NCBI GenBank assembly: GCA_018715885.1
Contig: DVKT01000063.1
Coordinates: 19,114 to 83,113, forward strand
Reading direction: 5' to 3'
Source of the DNA: Caccoplasma intestinavium
GTDB taxonomy: Bacteria > Bacteroidota > Bacteroidia > Bacteroidales > UBA11471
DNA: 64,000 nt
Part shown: positions 8,260 through 17,712 of the stretch, piece by piece
How the letters are laid out: each line of letters begins with the position of its first letter
How positions within the stretch are numbered: position 1 is the stretch's first letter
Notes under the pieces: model-generated
The model's input: the letters and a program-made list of their open reading frames with translations, nothing else
Databases searched by the model: none
Told to the model about the DNA's origin: nothing
Made by a program: the position numbers and the translations under genes

Positions 8260-10212
8260 ATGAAAACAAAAAAACTATCTTTTTTGCTGCTGCTGGTGGT
8301 AATCGTTTTTCCGTTGTCGGCTCAACGTACGTTGTCTGTCTCGGTGAAACCCGGGGCGGAGATAAATCCCGATATGTACGGCGTGTTTTTCGAAGATATC
8401 AACTTTGGAGCCGACGGCGGATTGTATGCCGAGTTGGTGAAAAACCGTTCTTTCGAGTTTGATTATCCCCTTATGGGGTGGACTCCGTTCGGAAAAGTTT
8501 CGGTCGAGACCGAAGATCCGGCTTTTGATAGGAATCCGCATTATGTGCGTCTTACCGAGGAAGGTACATACAAACGAGCCGGATTACAGAATGAAGGATT
8601 CGTCGAGGGTATGAGTCTTGTCAAAGGTAAAGAATACCGTTTGACTTTTTATGCCCGGTTGCATGGAGAAAAGCCGGTTCGGTTGCGTTTCGAGTTTATA
8701 ACATCGTCAAATAATTCCATGTCGTCTGAGAAAGTCGAAGTATCTTCGCTTGATTGGAAGAAATATACCATTTTGTTGAAAGCCGGGAAGACTGATGCTC
8801 ATGCCCGGTTGCGTCTGAGTTTGGAGACGAAAGGCGTCCTCGACATCGACCATATTTCGCTTTTCCCTGTCGATACGTGGAAGGGACGGGAGAATGGTTT
8901 ACGTCGGGATTTGGTACAGGCCCTTTATGATTTACGCCCCGGCGTACTTCGTTTTCCCGGAGGTTGTATTGTTGAAGGGGCTAACCTCGATACCCGTTAT
9001 CAGTGGAAAAATACAGTAGGACCGGTCGAGAATCGTCCTTATAACGATAACCGATGGAACTACACTTTTCGCCATCGTCTCTATCCCGATTATTACCAAA
9101 GTTATGGCTTGGGTTTCTATGAATACTTCTTGTTGTGCGAGGATATAGGAGCAGAACCGTTGCCGGTATTGAATTGCGGCATGGGTTGCCAATACCAGTC
9201 GGGAGAACTTGTCCCGCTTGACGAAATAGACTCTTATGTACAAGACGCATTGGATCTGGTGGAGTTTGCCAATGGAGACACCACGACACAATGGGGCGGC
9301 TTGCGTGCCCGCATGGGACACCCCGAACCGTTCGGACTGAAATATCTCGGTATCGGCAATGAGCAGTGGGGCGAAGAATTTGTAAAACGGGAAGCACTGT
9401 TTGTGGAGGCTTTACGCAAACAGTGCCCCGGGATTCTTATCGTAGGCTCTTCGGGTCCGTCGGCCGACGGGGATCGATTTGACTACCTGTGGCCCGAAAT
9501 GAAACGTCTCGGCGTAGATTTTGTCGATGAGCATTATTACAAACCGCCCGAGTGGTTCTATGACAATGCCGGCCGCTACGACGGCTATGACCGCAAAGGT
9601 CCGAAAGTATATGCCGGCGAATATGCTTCGCATCACAAGACACGGGCCAATAATTTTGAAACGGCGCTTTCCGAGGCGGCATTTCTCACCGGTGTGGAGC
9701 GTAATGCCGATGTCGTGCGATTGGCTACTTACGCACCGCTTTTCGCCCATGTAGATGCTTGGCAGTGGCGTCCCGATATGATTTGGTTCGATAACAGTCG
9801 GGTACTTCTTACCCCCAATTATTATGTCCAGCAGCTCTACTCTCACCACAAAGGAACGCATACATTGCGTCTTACCGAGAACGGCGAGCCGGTGAATGGT
9901 CGGGAGGATCTTTATGCCAGTGCCGTGTACGATGCCGACTCTTCGCGTATCATCGTGAAGATAGTCAATACGGCAATCGTCGAGCAGAAGGTTGTTTTGC
10001 GTTTCGACGGGTTGAAGCGTCGGCAGGCCTTGCAGGATAGGGCTCCTATCATATACTTGCAAGCCGATGATAAAGAGGCGGTCAATACCTTTAAAGAACC
10101 CGAGGCGATCGTGCCGCAAATGTCGGTTGCCGAAGTTTCCGGCAAGGAGTGTCGCTTGACCCTTTCTCCGCAATCGTTTCAGGTGATTTCCATACTCTTT
10201 GTTTCCAAATAA
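8260..10212 (+). CDS. GH51 alpha-L-arabinofuranosidase with N-terminal CBM-like domain
   Basis: Retaining enzyme that releases alpha-L-arabinofuranose from arabinan, arabinogalactan or arabinoxylan side chains in the periplasm. A signal peptide (to PLSAQ) is followed by the GH51 opening MYGVFFEDINFGADGGLYAE, a CBM4/9-like jelly roll inserted at about residues 60-205, and the barrel. The acid/base is E368 in GIGNEQWGEE and the nucleophile is E454 in YAGEYASHH. A C-terminal arabinofuranosidase domain closes the 650-aa protein. The start is the ATG at 8260 next to an overlapping GTG. It belongs to the plant-type (Arf1-like) branch of GH51, unlike its downstream neighbour. Confidence 0.92.
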   Translation: MKTKKLSFLLLLVVIVFPLSAQRTLSVSVKPGAEINPDMYGVFFEDINFGADGGLYAELVKNRSFEFDYPLMGWTPFGKVSVETEDPAFDRNPHYVRLTEEGTYKRAGLQNEGFVEGMSLVKGKEYRLTFYARLHGEKPVRLRFEFITSSNNSMSSEKVEVSSLDWKKYTILLKAGKTDAHARLRLSLETKGVLDIDHISLFPVDTWKGRENGLRRDLVQALYDLRPGVLRFPGGCIVEGANLDTRYQWKNTVGPVENRPYNDNRWNYTFRHRLYPDYYQSYGLGFYEYFLLCEDIGAEPLPVLNCGMGCQYQSGELVPLDEIDSYVQDALDLVEFANGDTTTQWGGLRARMGHPEPFGLKYLGIGNEQWGEEFVKREALFVEALRKQCPGILIVGSSGPSADGDRFDYLWPEMKRLGVDFVDEHYYKPPEWFYDNAGRYDGYDRKGPKVYAGEYASHHKTRANNFETALSEAAFLTGVERNADVVRLATYAPLFAHVDAWQWRPDMIWFDNSRVLLTPNYYVQQLYSHHKGTHTLRLTENGEPVNGREDLYASAVYDADSSRIIVKIVNTAIVEQKVVLRFDGLKRRQALQDRAPIIYLQADDKEAVNTFKEPEAIVPQMSVAEVSGKECRLTLSPQSFQVISILFVSK

Positions 10213-10230
10213 TCTTTGAAATCATATACT

Positions 10231-11763
10231 ATGAAAAAACTTTTTTGTTCGCTCTTTTTGGCCGCATGTACGTGTACAATGAGTGCACAAGATGTGGTAA
10301 CGGTGGCGGTTCACCCTTCGCAGGGTACACAGAAGATCAGCCGTCATATCTACGGGCAGTTTGCCGAGCATCTGGGAACTTGTATTTATGGTGGATTATG
10401 GGTCGGCGAGGAGTCGCCTATTCCCAATACCAAAGGGTATCGTACCGACGTGCTTGAAGCGCTCAAACGTCTCGATATTCCCAATCTCCGGTGGCCGGGC
10501 GGCTGTTTTGCCGATGAATACCACTGGATGGACGGCATAGGTCCTCGTAACGAGCGTCCCAAGATGAGTAACAACAACTGGGGCGGACTGGTCGAAGACA
10601 ACAGTTTCGGTACGCATGAGTTTCTCAATCTTTGCGAAATACTCGGTTGTGAGCCTTATGTAAGTCTCAATGTAGGGAGTGGAACGGTCGAGGAAATGGC
10701 CAAATGGGTGGAATACATGACTTCCGACGGAGATACCCCGATGGCCAAACTGCGGCGGGAGAACGGTCGCGATAAGGCGTGGAAAGTACGTTTTATCGGA
10801 GTCGGTAACGAAAGTTGGGGATGCGGTGGGAATATGCGTCCCGAGTATTACGCCGATCTGTACCGTCGTTATGCGACTTATTGCCGTAATTACGACGGGA
10901 ATCGCTTGTTCAAAATCGCTTGCGGAGCCGGCGAGTATGACCTGAACTGGACGGAAACGATGATGAAACGGGTCGGAACCCGCATGAACGGTTTATCGCT
11001 CCACTATTATACCGTAACGGGTTGGAAAGGAAAGAAAGGTTCGGCGACAGAGTTCGATGACGAAGATTATTACTGGACGATAGGCAAGTGTCTCGACATC
11101 GAGAACGCGATCAAGGCACACATCGCCATTATGGACAAGTACGATCCGCAGAAGCGGGTGGGGCTTATGGTCGACGAGTGGGGCACATGGTGGGAACCCG
11201 AGCCCGGTACGCAGCTTTTCCAGCAGAACACGCTGCGCGATGCTTTTGTAGCCGCCCTTTCGCTCAATGTTTTCCATAAGTATGTCGACCGCATACGCAT
11301 GACGAATATCGCTCAGGTTGTCAACGTTTTGCAATCGATGATTCTCACTCGGGGCGATAAGATGGTACTCACGCCTACCTATTATGTCTATGAGATGTAC
11401 CGGCCACATCAGGACGCTGTTTACCTTCCGCTCGACATTGACGCGCCTATTCGTAAGGTACGCGATGACCGCACGATACCGTTGGTAAGTGCAACGGCTT
11501 CTCGCGATGAGCAGGGTCGCATACATGTTTCTTTGGCGAATGTCGATGTCGATAAGTCGCGGAAGGTGCGTGTTACGCTCGATGAGGTGAAAGCGACAAA
11601 GGTATCGGGAACGATATTGACTTCGAAAAAGATAACCGACCTCAATACATTCGAGAAGCCCGATAAAGTAAAATTGGTTCCTTTCAAGGGCGCGAAGTTG
11701 GCGAAAGGGGTCGTTGAGGTGAATTTGCCGGCACATTCCATCGTTACACTCGAAATCGAATAA
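10231..11763 (+). CDS. GH51 alpha-N-arabinofuranosidase (AbfA type), secreted
   Basis: Exo-alpha-L-arabinofuranosidase of the compact bacterial AbfA branch. A signal peptide ends near TMSAQ, then come KISRHIYGQFAEHLG and LRWPGGCFADEYHW, both signatures of the family. The acid/base is E194 in GVGNESWGCGG and the nucleophile is E316 in LMVDEWGTWW. The length of 510 aa is standard. The ATG at 10231 is chosen over a TTG at 10216. It lies 18 nt after the first GH51. The two enzymes share the fold but clearly different motifs, which suggests split linkage specificity (for example alpha-1,5 backbone against alpha-1,2/1,3 branches); that is inference. Confidence 0.94.
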   Translation: MKKLFCSLFLAACTCTMSAQDVVTVAVHPSQGTQKISRHIYGQFAEHLGTCIYGGLWVGEESPIPNTKGYRTDVLEALKRLDIPNLRWPGGCFADEYHWMDGIGPRNERPKMSNNNWGGLVEDNSFGTHEFLNLCEILGCEPYVSLNVGSGTVEEMAKWVEYMTSDGDTPMAKLRRENGRDKAWKVRFIGVGNESWGCGGNMRPEYYADLYRRYATYCRNYDGNRLFKIACGAGEYDLNWTETMMKRVGTRMNGLSLHYYTVTGWKGKKGSATEFDDEDYYWTIGKCLDIENAIKAHIAIMDKYDPQKRVGLMVDEWGTWWEPEPGTQLFQQNTLRDAFVAALSLNVFHKYVDRIRMTNIAQVVNVLQSMILTRGDKMVLTPTYYVYEMYRPHQDAVYLPLDIDAPIRKVRDDRTIPLVSATASRDEQGRIHVSLANVDVDKSRKVRVTLDEVKATKVSGTILTSKKITDLNTFEKPDKVKLVPFKGAKLAKGVVEVNLPAHSIVTLEIE

Positions 11764-11769
11764 CAAAAA

Positions 11770-12205
11770 CTGTTATTCTGAACGTAGCATTAGCAAAGCA
11801 ATGAATCCCTTGCCAAAATATATGTCATTCTGACGACTGTGAGGGAGGAAGAATCTCCTGCAAACTCCATTGTCATTCTGAACGGAATGCAGTGGAGTGA
11901 AGAATCTCCCACCAAGAAAGCACGAACAGAGTGAAGAACCTCTTGGATAGGAGCGTTGAGGGAGAGATGCTTCACTGCTGCTCAGCATGACAGGGTATTG
12001 TTTGGGATATTCCTCACGTTCGACCACAGGTCTCGGTTCGGAATGACATTATTGTCATTCTGAGGCGTGAAGCGCCGAAGAATCTCAAACAAATTGCAGA
12101 AGATTCCTCATATTCATTCGGAATGACAAGCGGTCAAAAAGGCGAGAGATTCCTCGCATACGCTCGGAATAACAAAGGGCTTCCACCTTCGCTCGGAACG
12201 ACTGT
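11770..12205 (-). repeat. Dispersed intergenic repeat, block B (inverted copy of A)
   Basis: This gap holds several modules of the gtcattctga...gaagaatct type. The core at 11896-12085 is the reverse complement of 6821-7010 with about five differences. Shorter related modules lie at 11770-11895 and 12086-12205. Apparent small frames (for example 11773-12027 minus) are repeat translations. Blocks A and B together bracket the GH43-like/GH51/GH51 cassette as long inverted repeats. Confidence 0.85.
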
Positions 12206-12340
12206 ATGCTAAATGTTGGCGAATATCTCCTATATATTAACGTACTCTACATGCAAGCGCAATTTGATGGAGAAGAAGATATGTCCGCATTTATCGGGCT
12301 GTCCTCTGCCCGGAATGACGACAGCGGCAGAGGGCGGCCG

Positions 12341-12372
12341 TTTGGAAATTTATAAGGAAATGCCTACCTTTG
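12341..12372 (+). promoter_or_regulatory. Promoter of the acetylesterase-GH105 operon
   Basis: TTTG (12341-12344), 20 nt, TACCTTTG (12365-12372): an exact consensus match placed just past repeat block B. The predicted start is near 12379, giving a leader of about 70 nt. Confidence 0.65.
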
Positions 12373-12451
12373 CCTTGTCTGCCGACAGGTTGGGGTAGGT
12401 TTCTGTTTTTATTCTTCCTTTCGGTTGCGAACAGTTATTTAAGAAATACCG

Positions 12452-13984
12452 ATGAAAGCACCTGCAATCACATTTTCTCTCGCCCTGTTTTTCTTTGTAC
12501 TCTCGTTTTCGGGAGCAAAAGCCGATGTGAAACTTCCGGCTGTTTTGTCCGATAATATGGTCTTGCAACAGGATACCCGTGCCCGCATTTGGGGAAAAGC
12601 CGCACCCGGTGAGAAAATCACCGTCTCTGTTTCATGGAGTCGCAAAAAACAGAAGACCGTTGCCGCTGCCGATAGCAGTTGGCTGGTCGAAATCGTTACT
12701 CCGGTAGCCTCGACCGAACCCGGCTCGTTGACCGTGAAAGGCCGTAATACCGTCGAGATAAAAAATGTCCTTATCGGGGAAGTGTGGCTCTGTTCGGGGC
12801 AGTCCAATATGGAGTTTCCCGTAGACCGCGATACGACCAGCCGGTGGAAAAACGCCATGACCACCGTCAAGGAGGAGTTGCAGAACGCCGACTATCCCGA
12901 GATCCGTTTTTTTAGGGTCGAACATCAACTGGCGCCCGATGCCCCCGCCGATGATTGCAGCGGTGTGTGGGAGGTTTGCACCCCGGCGACTGCTGCCCGT
13001 TTTTCGGCCGTCGGATTTATTTTCGGCCGCAAGATACATAACGAGATACACCGTCCCGTAGGGCTTATACAGTCGACGTGGGGCGGCACTCATGCCGAGT
13101 CATGGACCAAGAAAGAGGCCATGCAGGGTGTTTATTACGACAATTTACGGGCAGAACAGAAAAGCATTATCGAGAATGCTCCGGCTGAGAAAAAACGGTA
13201 TGAGCGGGAAATAGCCGCATATAAAACGGCCAAAGCCATCAATCCCGATACCGTGCTGAAAACCCCTGATAAAGCGAAGAAACTCAACGACAATCTGCGT
13301 ATGTCGACCCTTTGGAACGGCATGATCAATCCCATATTGCCCTATACCATCAAAGGGGTTATCTGGTATCAGGGAGAGAGCAACGACAGTCGGGCGGCCG
13401 ATTACCAGATGGTGTTTACCAACCTTATCCGCAGTTGGCGGGCCGAGTGGAAGCAGGGCGATTTCCCTTTCTATTTCGTGCAGATAGCGCCTTATCGCAA
13501 ACAATCGCCTACCTTGCGCGAAGGGCAACTGCGCACATGGCAGACGGTGAAAAATACCGGTATGGCCGTTATTACCGATGCGGGCGACTCGACCAACATT
13601 CACCCTCGTAACAAAGTCATTCCCGGCGAGCGTCTCGCATACTGGGCCTTGTCGCACGATTACGACATCGATGTGCCGTATATGGGACCTGTATATAAGA
13701 GCATGACGGTGAGGGGAGGCGTAGCCGAGTTGTCGTTCGATTATACGGGATCGGGGCTCGACTCCAAAGGGCAACCCCTCAAAGGCTTTGTCATAGCCGG
13801 CGACGACGGTGTGTTCTATCCGGCGCAAGCCGTTATCAGAGGCGATAAGGTCGAAGTATCGTCGCCCCAAGTGTCGTTGCCCGTAGCGGTACGTTACGGG
13901 TGGGATAAGTTTTTCCGGGTCAATCTCTATAACCGCGAAGGATTGCCGGCGACACCGTTCCGTACCGATGACTGGAAATTGTAA
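12452..13984 (+). CDS. Sialate O-acetylesterase-family SGNH esterase, secreted
   Basis: Probably deacetylates plant polysaccharide fragments despite the family name. A signal peptide ends at about residue 24 (AKA). LPAVLSDNMVLQQ and the beta-sandwich that follows are typical of the family, then the nucleophile S118 in CSGQSNMEF and the GVIWYQGESND motif. The length of 510 aa is normal. It is followed after 23 nt by a GH105 enzyme, which points to acetylated RG-I or galacturonan oligosaccharides as substrate. Sialic acid genes are absent from the window, so true sialate esterase activity is unlikely here. Confidence 0.86.
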   Translation: MKAPAITFSLALFFFVLSFSGAKADVKLPAVLSDNMVLQQDTRARIWGKAAPGEKITVSVSWSRKKQKTVAAADSSWLVEIVTPVASTEPGSLTVKGRNTVEIKNVLIGEVWLCSGQSNMEFPVDRDTTSRWKNAMTTVKEELQNADYPEIRFFRVEHQLAPDAPADDCSGVWEVCTPATAARFSAVGFIFGRKIHNEIHRPVGLIQSTWGGTHAESWTKKEAMQGVYYDNLRAEQKSIIENAPAEKKRYEREIAAYKTAKAINPDTVLKTPDKAKKLNDNLRMSTLWNGMINPILPYTIKGVIWYQGESNDSRAADYQMVFTNLIRSWRAEWKQGDFPFYFVQIAPYRKQSPTLREGQLRTWQTVKNTGMAVITDAGDSTNIHPRNKVIPGERLAYWALSHDYDIDVPYMGPVYKSMTVRGGVAELSFDYTGSGLDSKGQPLKGFVIAGDDGVFYPAQAVIRGDKVEVSSPQVSLPVAVRYGWDKFFRVNLYNREGLPATPFRTDDWKL

Positions 13985-14007
13985 ATACACATAAAAACAA
14001 GAAAAAC

Positions 14008-15207
14008 ATGAATTGGAAAACCTCTTTTGCCGTTGCGGCCTGTTGCGCGTGTTCGCTTACCCTTTCGGCTCAAAAAATGTCGGTCGAGTTTGCTGAGTCG
14101 GAGATGAAGCGCGCACCCGAGGCTTGGCAGCTCGATCACGGTAAGCGTCTCTTCTTCGGCTATGCTCAGGGTGTGGGCTGTTGCGCCATGCTCGACATGT
14201 GGCATTACACCGGCGACCGCAAGTACTATGATTATGTGGCCGAGTGGGCCGATACCCTTATCAACGATAAGGGCGAGATCCACCTCTATGAGATGGCCGA
14301 TTACAATCTCGATTTCATCAACTCCGGAAAAGTGCTTTTCGATGTCTATGCCGAGACGGGCGATCCCAAGTACAAAAAGGCGATGGACGTTCTTGTCCGT
14401 CAGTTGGCACGCCAGCCCCGTACCCATGAGGGGGCATTTTGGCATAAACTCATTTATCCTTACCAGATATGGCTCGACGGCCTCTATATGGCATCGCCTT
14501 TTCTCGCCCGTTACGGAGCTACTTTTGATAAACCCGAGTTGATCGATGATGCCGTGAAGCAGTTCCTTATCTGTGCCCGCCGCACTTTCGACAACCGCAC
14601 GGGACTCTATTTCCACGCCTACGACGAGAGCCGCAATCAGCGTTGGGCCGATCCCACTACGGGGCATTCGCCCAATTTCTGGGGACGCAGCATGGGCTGG
14701 TGGTTCATGGCGCTGGTCGATGTGCTCGATTATGTGCCCGAGAATCACCCCCGTCGTGCCGATCTCATCACGATAATCAAGGGCATGGCCGTTACGCTGC
14801 CCGAGTATCAGGATAAGGACGGTCTTTGGTATCAGGTGCTCGACCAGATCGATCGCGAAGGCAACTTTCCCGAGGCTTCTGTTACGTCGCAGTTTATGTA
14901 TGCCTATGCCAAGGCGGTAAACAAAGGTTACATCGACTCTTCCTATATCGAGGTTGCGCAGAAGGCTTATGACGGGCTGCGCAAGGAGTTGCTCAAGAAA
15001 AATCCCGACAAGACGTGGACGCTTACCCGTTGTTGCGCCGTGGGCGGATTGGGCGGCAACAAGTACCGCGACGGCTCGTTCGATTACTATATCCACGAGC
15101 GTATGCGCGATAACGACGCCAAAGCCACCGGGCCGTTTATCATGGGTTGCATACAACTCGAAAAGTACGAGGCTGCGCATGGGACTCGTCCTGCCCGCAA
15201 GCGGTAA
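14008..15207 (+). CDS. GH105 unsaturated rhamnogalacturonyl hydrolase
   Basis: Removes the 4,5-unsaturated uronic acid left at the non-reducing end of lyase products of RG-I or galacturonan. It is an (alpha/alpha)6 barrel of 399 aa with a signal peptide (to TLSAQ). The catalytic Asp is D157 in the motif YQIWLDGLYMA, matching D143 of YteR. Later family motifs include TGHSPNFWGRSMGWW and the terminal GPFIMG. It completes a two-gene operon that ends at a strong terminator. Its partner lyase is plausibly the PL1 at 18.4 kb. A second GH105 at 33.0 kb has a different active-site motif. Confidence 0.92.
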   Translation: MNWKTSFAVAACCACSLTLSAQKMSVEFAESEMKRAPEAWQLDHGKRLFFGYAQGVGCCAMLDMWHYTGDRKYYDYVAEWADTLINDKGEIHLYEMADYNLDFINSGKVLFDVYAETGDPKYKKAMDVLVRQLARQPRTHEGAFWHKLIYPYQIWLDGLYMASPFLARYGATFDKPELIDDAVKQFLICARRTFDNRTGLYFHAYDESRNQRWADPTTGHSPNFWGRSMGWWFMALVDVLDYVPENHPRRADLITIIKGMAVTLPEYQDKDGLWYQVLDQIDREGNFPEASVTSQFMYAYAKAVNKGYIDSSYIEVAQKAYDGLRKELLKKNPDKTWTLTRCCAVGGLGGNKYRDGSFDYYIHERMRDNDAKATGPFIMGCIQLEKYEAAHGTRPARKR

Positions 15208-15266
15208 AAAAATCCTAAATTTGTTTGGAATAGAGACTCGCTGTCAAAAAAAACAGTTTTAATATC

Positions 15267-15303
15267 AAAAGAGTTATTTCAATACACCGAAATAACTCTT
15301 TTC
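15267..15303 (+). terminator. Rho-independent terminator after GH105
   Basis: An A/T-rich 14-bp stem, AAAAGAGTTATTTC paired with GAAATAACTCTTTT, with an 8-nt loop and T residues after it, 60 nt past the stop codon. Confidence 0.8.
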
Positions 15304-15379
15304 TTTGCCTGTTAGAAAACTCAAATCATATTGATAGATATTTTTTTCAAGTATAAACTTAACTAATACCAAAAGTATC

Positions 15380-17659
15380 ATGAAGAAAATTACTTTTTTA
15401 GTAGCGGCTGTTCTTGCTTCGGCAGGTATGTCCGCGCAAACTGTTCAGAAATGGGCGGCAATGAACGACCCGGATTCAGAAGGGTTGCTGTTCCCGTGGA
15501 ATACGACTTTCCAAGCTTGGATCGGAGCCGACGAGAATCCCGATGAGCCGGATGCTCAATCATTCGTGAGTGGCAATATCGCATTGTTCAATGACGAAGT
15601 GTATAATGTTCTCACCAATCCCGATTTTGGGATGAATACCGATTCTCCTGCGATTACGGTAGGGACAGGATTGGAACTCGGCGGAATCCAAGTCGACAAC
15701 TCTAAAGTTACGTATACGTTCTCTCCCGAGTCGGAATCGGTGGCTTTCAATGCGGCAGCCACAGCAACCGATGCTGCTTTGACCAAATCGGGCGACGGAA
15801 CTTTGTATACCGATGTCGTAAATAACTTGCCTGGCGGAACCGTGATAAAAGGCGGTACGGTAGCTCGTAAGTCGAAATCGTCTATTGCTACGACTGTTTT
15901 CGGTAAGAAAGTTACTATTGAAGGTGAGGGTACTGTCGATTTAGGTAGTATGGGCAGCGACTATGCTGCTTTCGGTGCCGATGTCAACATTACCGACGGT
16001 TCTACGTGGAATTTTTATCCCTCTCGTTATACCTATATGACGAGTGATACCAATATTTATGTTACCGGAAACGGTACTATAAATGTTTATTCTCGGGGTG
16101 AACGTGTATTCTTGTCTGGTGCAAAAAATGCTCATCCTGCCGATTTCTCGGGATTTACAGGCAAGCTTAATATCTTTAAAGCCGATGATACCGCCTCTGG
16201 TTTGAACGGTATAATTTTCCCGGCAGAGTCTGCAAAAGGAACTTCTGCTTCGAGAGCGTTTTATGCTAAGCTCGATGGCGACTCTTTGCTTTATAATGTT
16301 TGGAAGAATGACAAGCTCCTTCTCGACAGCTTGTTCTACAATTGGACAGGAATAGAATTGCTTATTGGTGAAGGAGCCTCCGTAATGTGTGAATCGGCCG
16401 GTGGAACTCCCAATGTGGCTATGGTGGCAGTAAAGAGCCTCAATGTAGACAAAAAAGGTATCGTTGCCGGTTATTATAAAGACTCCAATCCTCAGTTGGT
16501 TCTTCTTTTTGGCCGCGACGGTAAAGACAGCCATATCGATGGTACCATTACTGCTGCGACAAAAGGAAATAAACCTTATCGTGAAGACGGTGTAGGGCTT
16601 ATCAAAGAAGGTACAGGAACGACCTATATTACTGCTCCCGATAACCAGATTTTCTTGGGTATGGAAGTATGGGAAGGCCGTGTGCTCTTCAATAACCCCG
16701 ATCCTCAAAACACGACGGCTACGGGACAAAATAAAGTATCGAGCAACAATGTGGTAACTTGTCGTCCGACCGGAACAATCGGCGGGTTCGGAACAATCGG
16801 TGGTCATACCGCTCTTTACGGAACCATGCAACCCGGTAGCGATGCCGTAGATACACTTAGAATCAATGCTGCCAATGCAATTGTCGTTTATGATACGGAC
16901 AATAAAGGAATTTATTCTGAGGCTACCGGTATGAAGATTGCCGCAAGAGAATCTGGTTCGGCCGCTAATTTGCTCCTCTACAACGGTGCAAATATCGAGT
17001 TCGAAATCATCGACAAAGATAAACACGACGTAGTTGCTGTAGAAAACGAAATCCGCGTTTACAGCGATACCGAAGCCGGAACAGATGCTAAGATCAACAT
17101 CAAACTTGCTCCGCGCGACAAATGGTCGGTAGCCGAAGGCGATGAAATCGTCCTCATGCAAGCCGATACCATCAGAAGCTACGTCGATGGCGTAACCGAT
17201 GAGAATTGCTTCAATTTGATTGTAGACGATGCTTTCAACGGCGCAACGTTCGAATTGCAATCTGTAAAAGTTCCTGCTGAGACCAAAACGGAATATGATC
17301 CGATCAAAGGCGAAAATGTAACGACCGTTATTGCTCCTGCTCAATACAAGTTGGTGGCCAAATGTACGAAAGCCGGTAATGGTGAGGCAGAACCCGATGC
17401 TATCGAAAGCGTAGATGCCGACAATAGCAACTTGCAGGTATATCCCAATCCTGCCCGTGGCGGAAATGTTACGATTGCCGTAGCTGCCGGTGAAGTGGCA
17501 AACGTGGCCGTATATAACTCGGCTGCTCAGTTGGTGAAATCGGTTGCTACCGCTGAATCGACTTTGACGCTCGATGTTTCGGATTTGCAAGCCGGTATCT
17601 ATTATGTTCGCGTAACGACGGCCGACAAGGCTTATACGCAAAAACTCATCGTTGAGTAA
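15380..17659 (+). CDS. T9SS-exported beta-helix-like (autotransporter-repeat) protein
   Basis: I do not recognise a defined function. The 759-aa protein has a signal peptide (to about residue 19, GMSAQ), a long Gly/Thr/Asn-rich region with repeated short strands such as KEGTGTTYITAPDNQIFLG and WEGRVLFNN that resemble autotransporter-associated beta-strand repeats, and a C-terminal type A T9SS sorting domain (from about 686) with YPNPARGGNVTI, VYNSAAQLVKS and LQAGIYYVRV. It should therefore be exported through the T9SS and anchored at the surface or released. It is flanked by terminators, so is probably monocistronic. It could be an adhesin or a pectin-binding beta-solenoid. No catalytic motif is evident. 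Confidence 0.75.
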   Translation: MKKITFLVAAVLASAGMSAQTVQKWAAMNDPDSEGLLFPWNTTFQAWIGADENPDEPDAQSFVSGNIALFNDEVYNVLTNPDFGMNTDSPAITVGTGLELGGIQVDNSKVTYTFSPESESVAFNAAATATDAALTKSGDGTLYTDVVNNLPGGTVIKGGTVARKSKSSIATTVFGKKVTIEGEGTVDLGSMGSDYAAFGADVNITDGSTWNFYPSRYTYMTSDTNIYVTGNGTINVYSRGERVFLSGAKNAHPADFSGFTGKLNIFKADDTASGLNGIIFPAESAKGTSASRAFYAKLDGDSLLYNVWKNDKLLLDSLFYNWTGIELLIGEGASVMCESAGGTPNVAMVAVKSLNVDKKGIVAGYYKDSNPQLVLLFGRDGKDSHIDGTITAATKGNKPYREDGVGLIKEGTGTTYITAPDNQIFLGMEVWEGRVLFNNPDPQNTTATGQNKVSSNNVVTCRPTGTIGGFGTIGGHTALYGTMQPGSDAVDTLRINAANAIVVYDTDNKGIYSEATGMKIAARESGSAANLLLYNGANIEFEIIDKDKHDVVAVENEIRVYSDTEAGTDAKINIKLAPRDKWSVAEGDEIVLMQADTIRSYVDGVTDENCFNLIVDDAFNGATFELQSVKVPAETKTEYDPIKGENVTTVIAPAQYKLVAKCTKAGNGEAEPDAIESVDADNSNLQVYPNPARGGNVTIAVAAGEVANVAVYNSAAQLVKSVATAESTLTLDVSDLQAGIYYVRVTTADKAYTQKLIVE

Positions 17660-17680
17660 TCCGACGATTGTTTGATATAG

Positions 17681-17712
17681 GAGAGGGGCGCATTTGTGCG
17701 CCCCTCTTTTTT
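17681..17712 (+). terminator. Strong terminator after the T9SS beta-helix gene
   Basis: A perfect 10-bp GC-rich stem, GAGGGGCGCA with TGCGCCCCTC, a TTTG loop and six T residues, 23 nt after the stop codon. Confidence 0.9.

Noticed and set aside
11773..12027. 84-aa minus-strand frame after the second GH51
   Set aside because: It translates repeat block B; similar peptides arise from blocks A and C.
12452..13984. Sialic acid utilisation suggested by the sialate O-acetylesterase family
   Set aside because: No sialidase, lyase or transporter for sialic acid is nearby; the operon partner is GH105, so a pectin role is more likely.
13927..15180. 417-aa antisense frame over the GH105 gene
   Set aside because: The sense strand encodes a complete GH105 with catalytic motif; the antisense frame has no recognisable domain.
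15941..17641. 566-aa open frame antisense to the T9SS beta-helix gene
   Set aside because: It is a by-product of codon bias in the sense gene: no signal, family motif or promoter, and a sense protein with signal peptide and sorting domain occupies the region.
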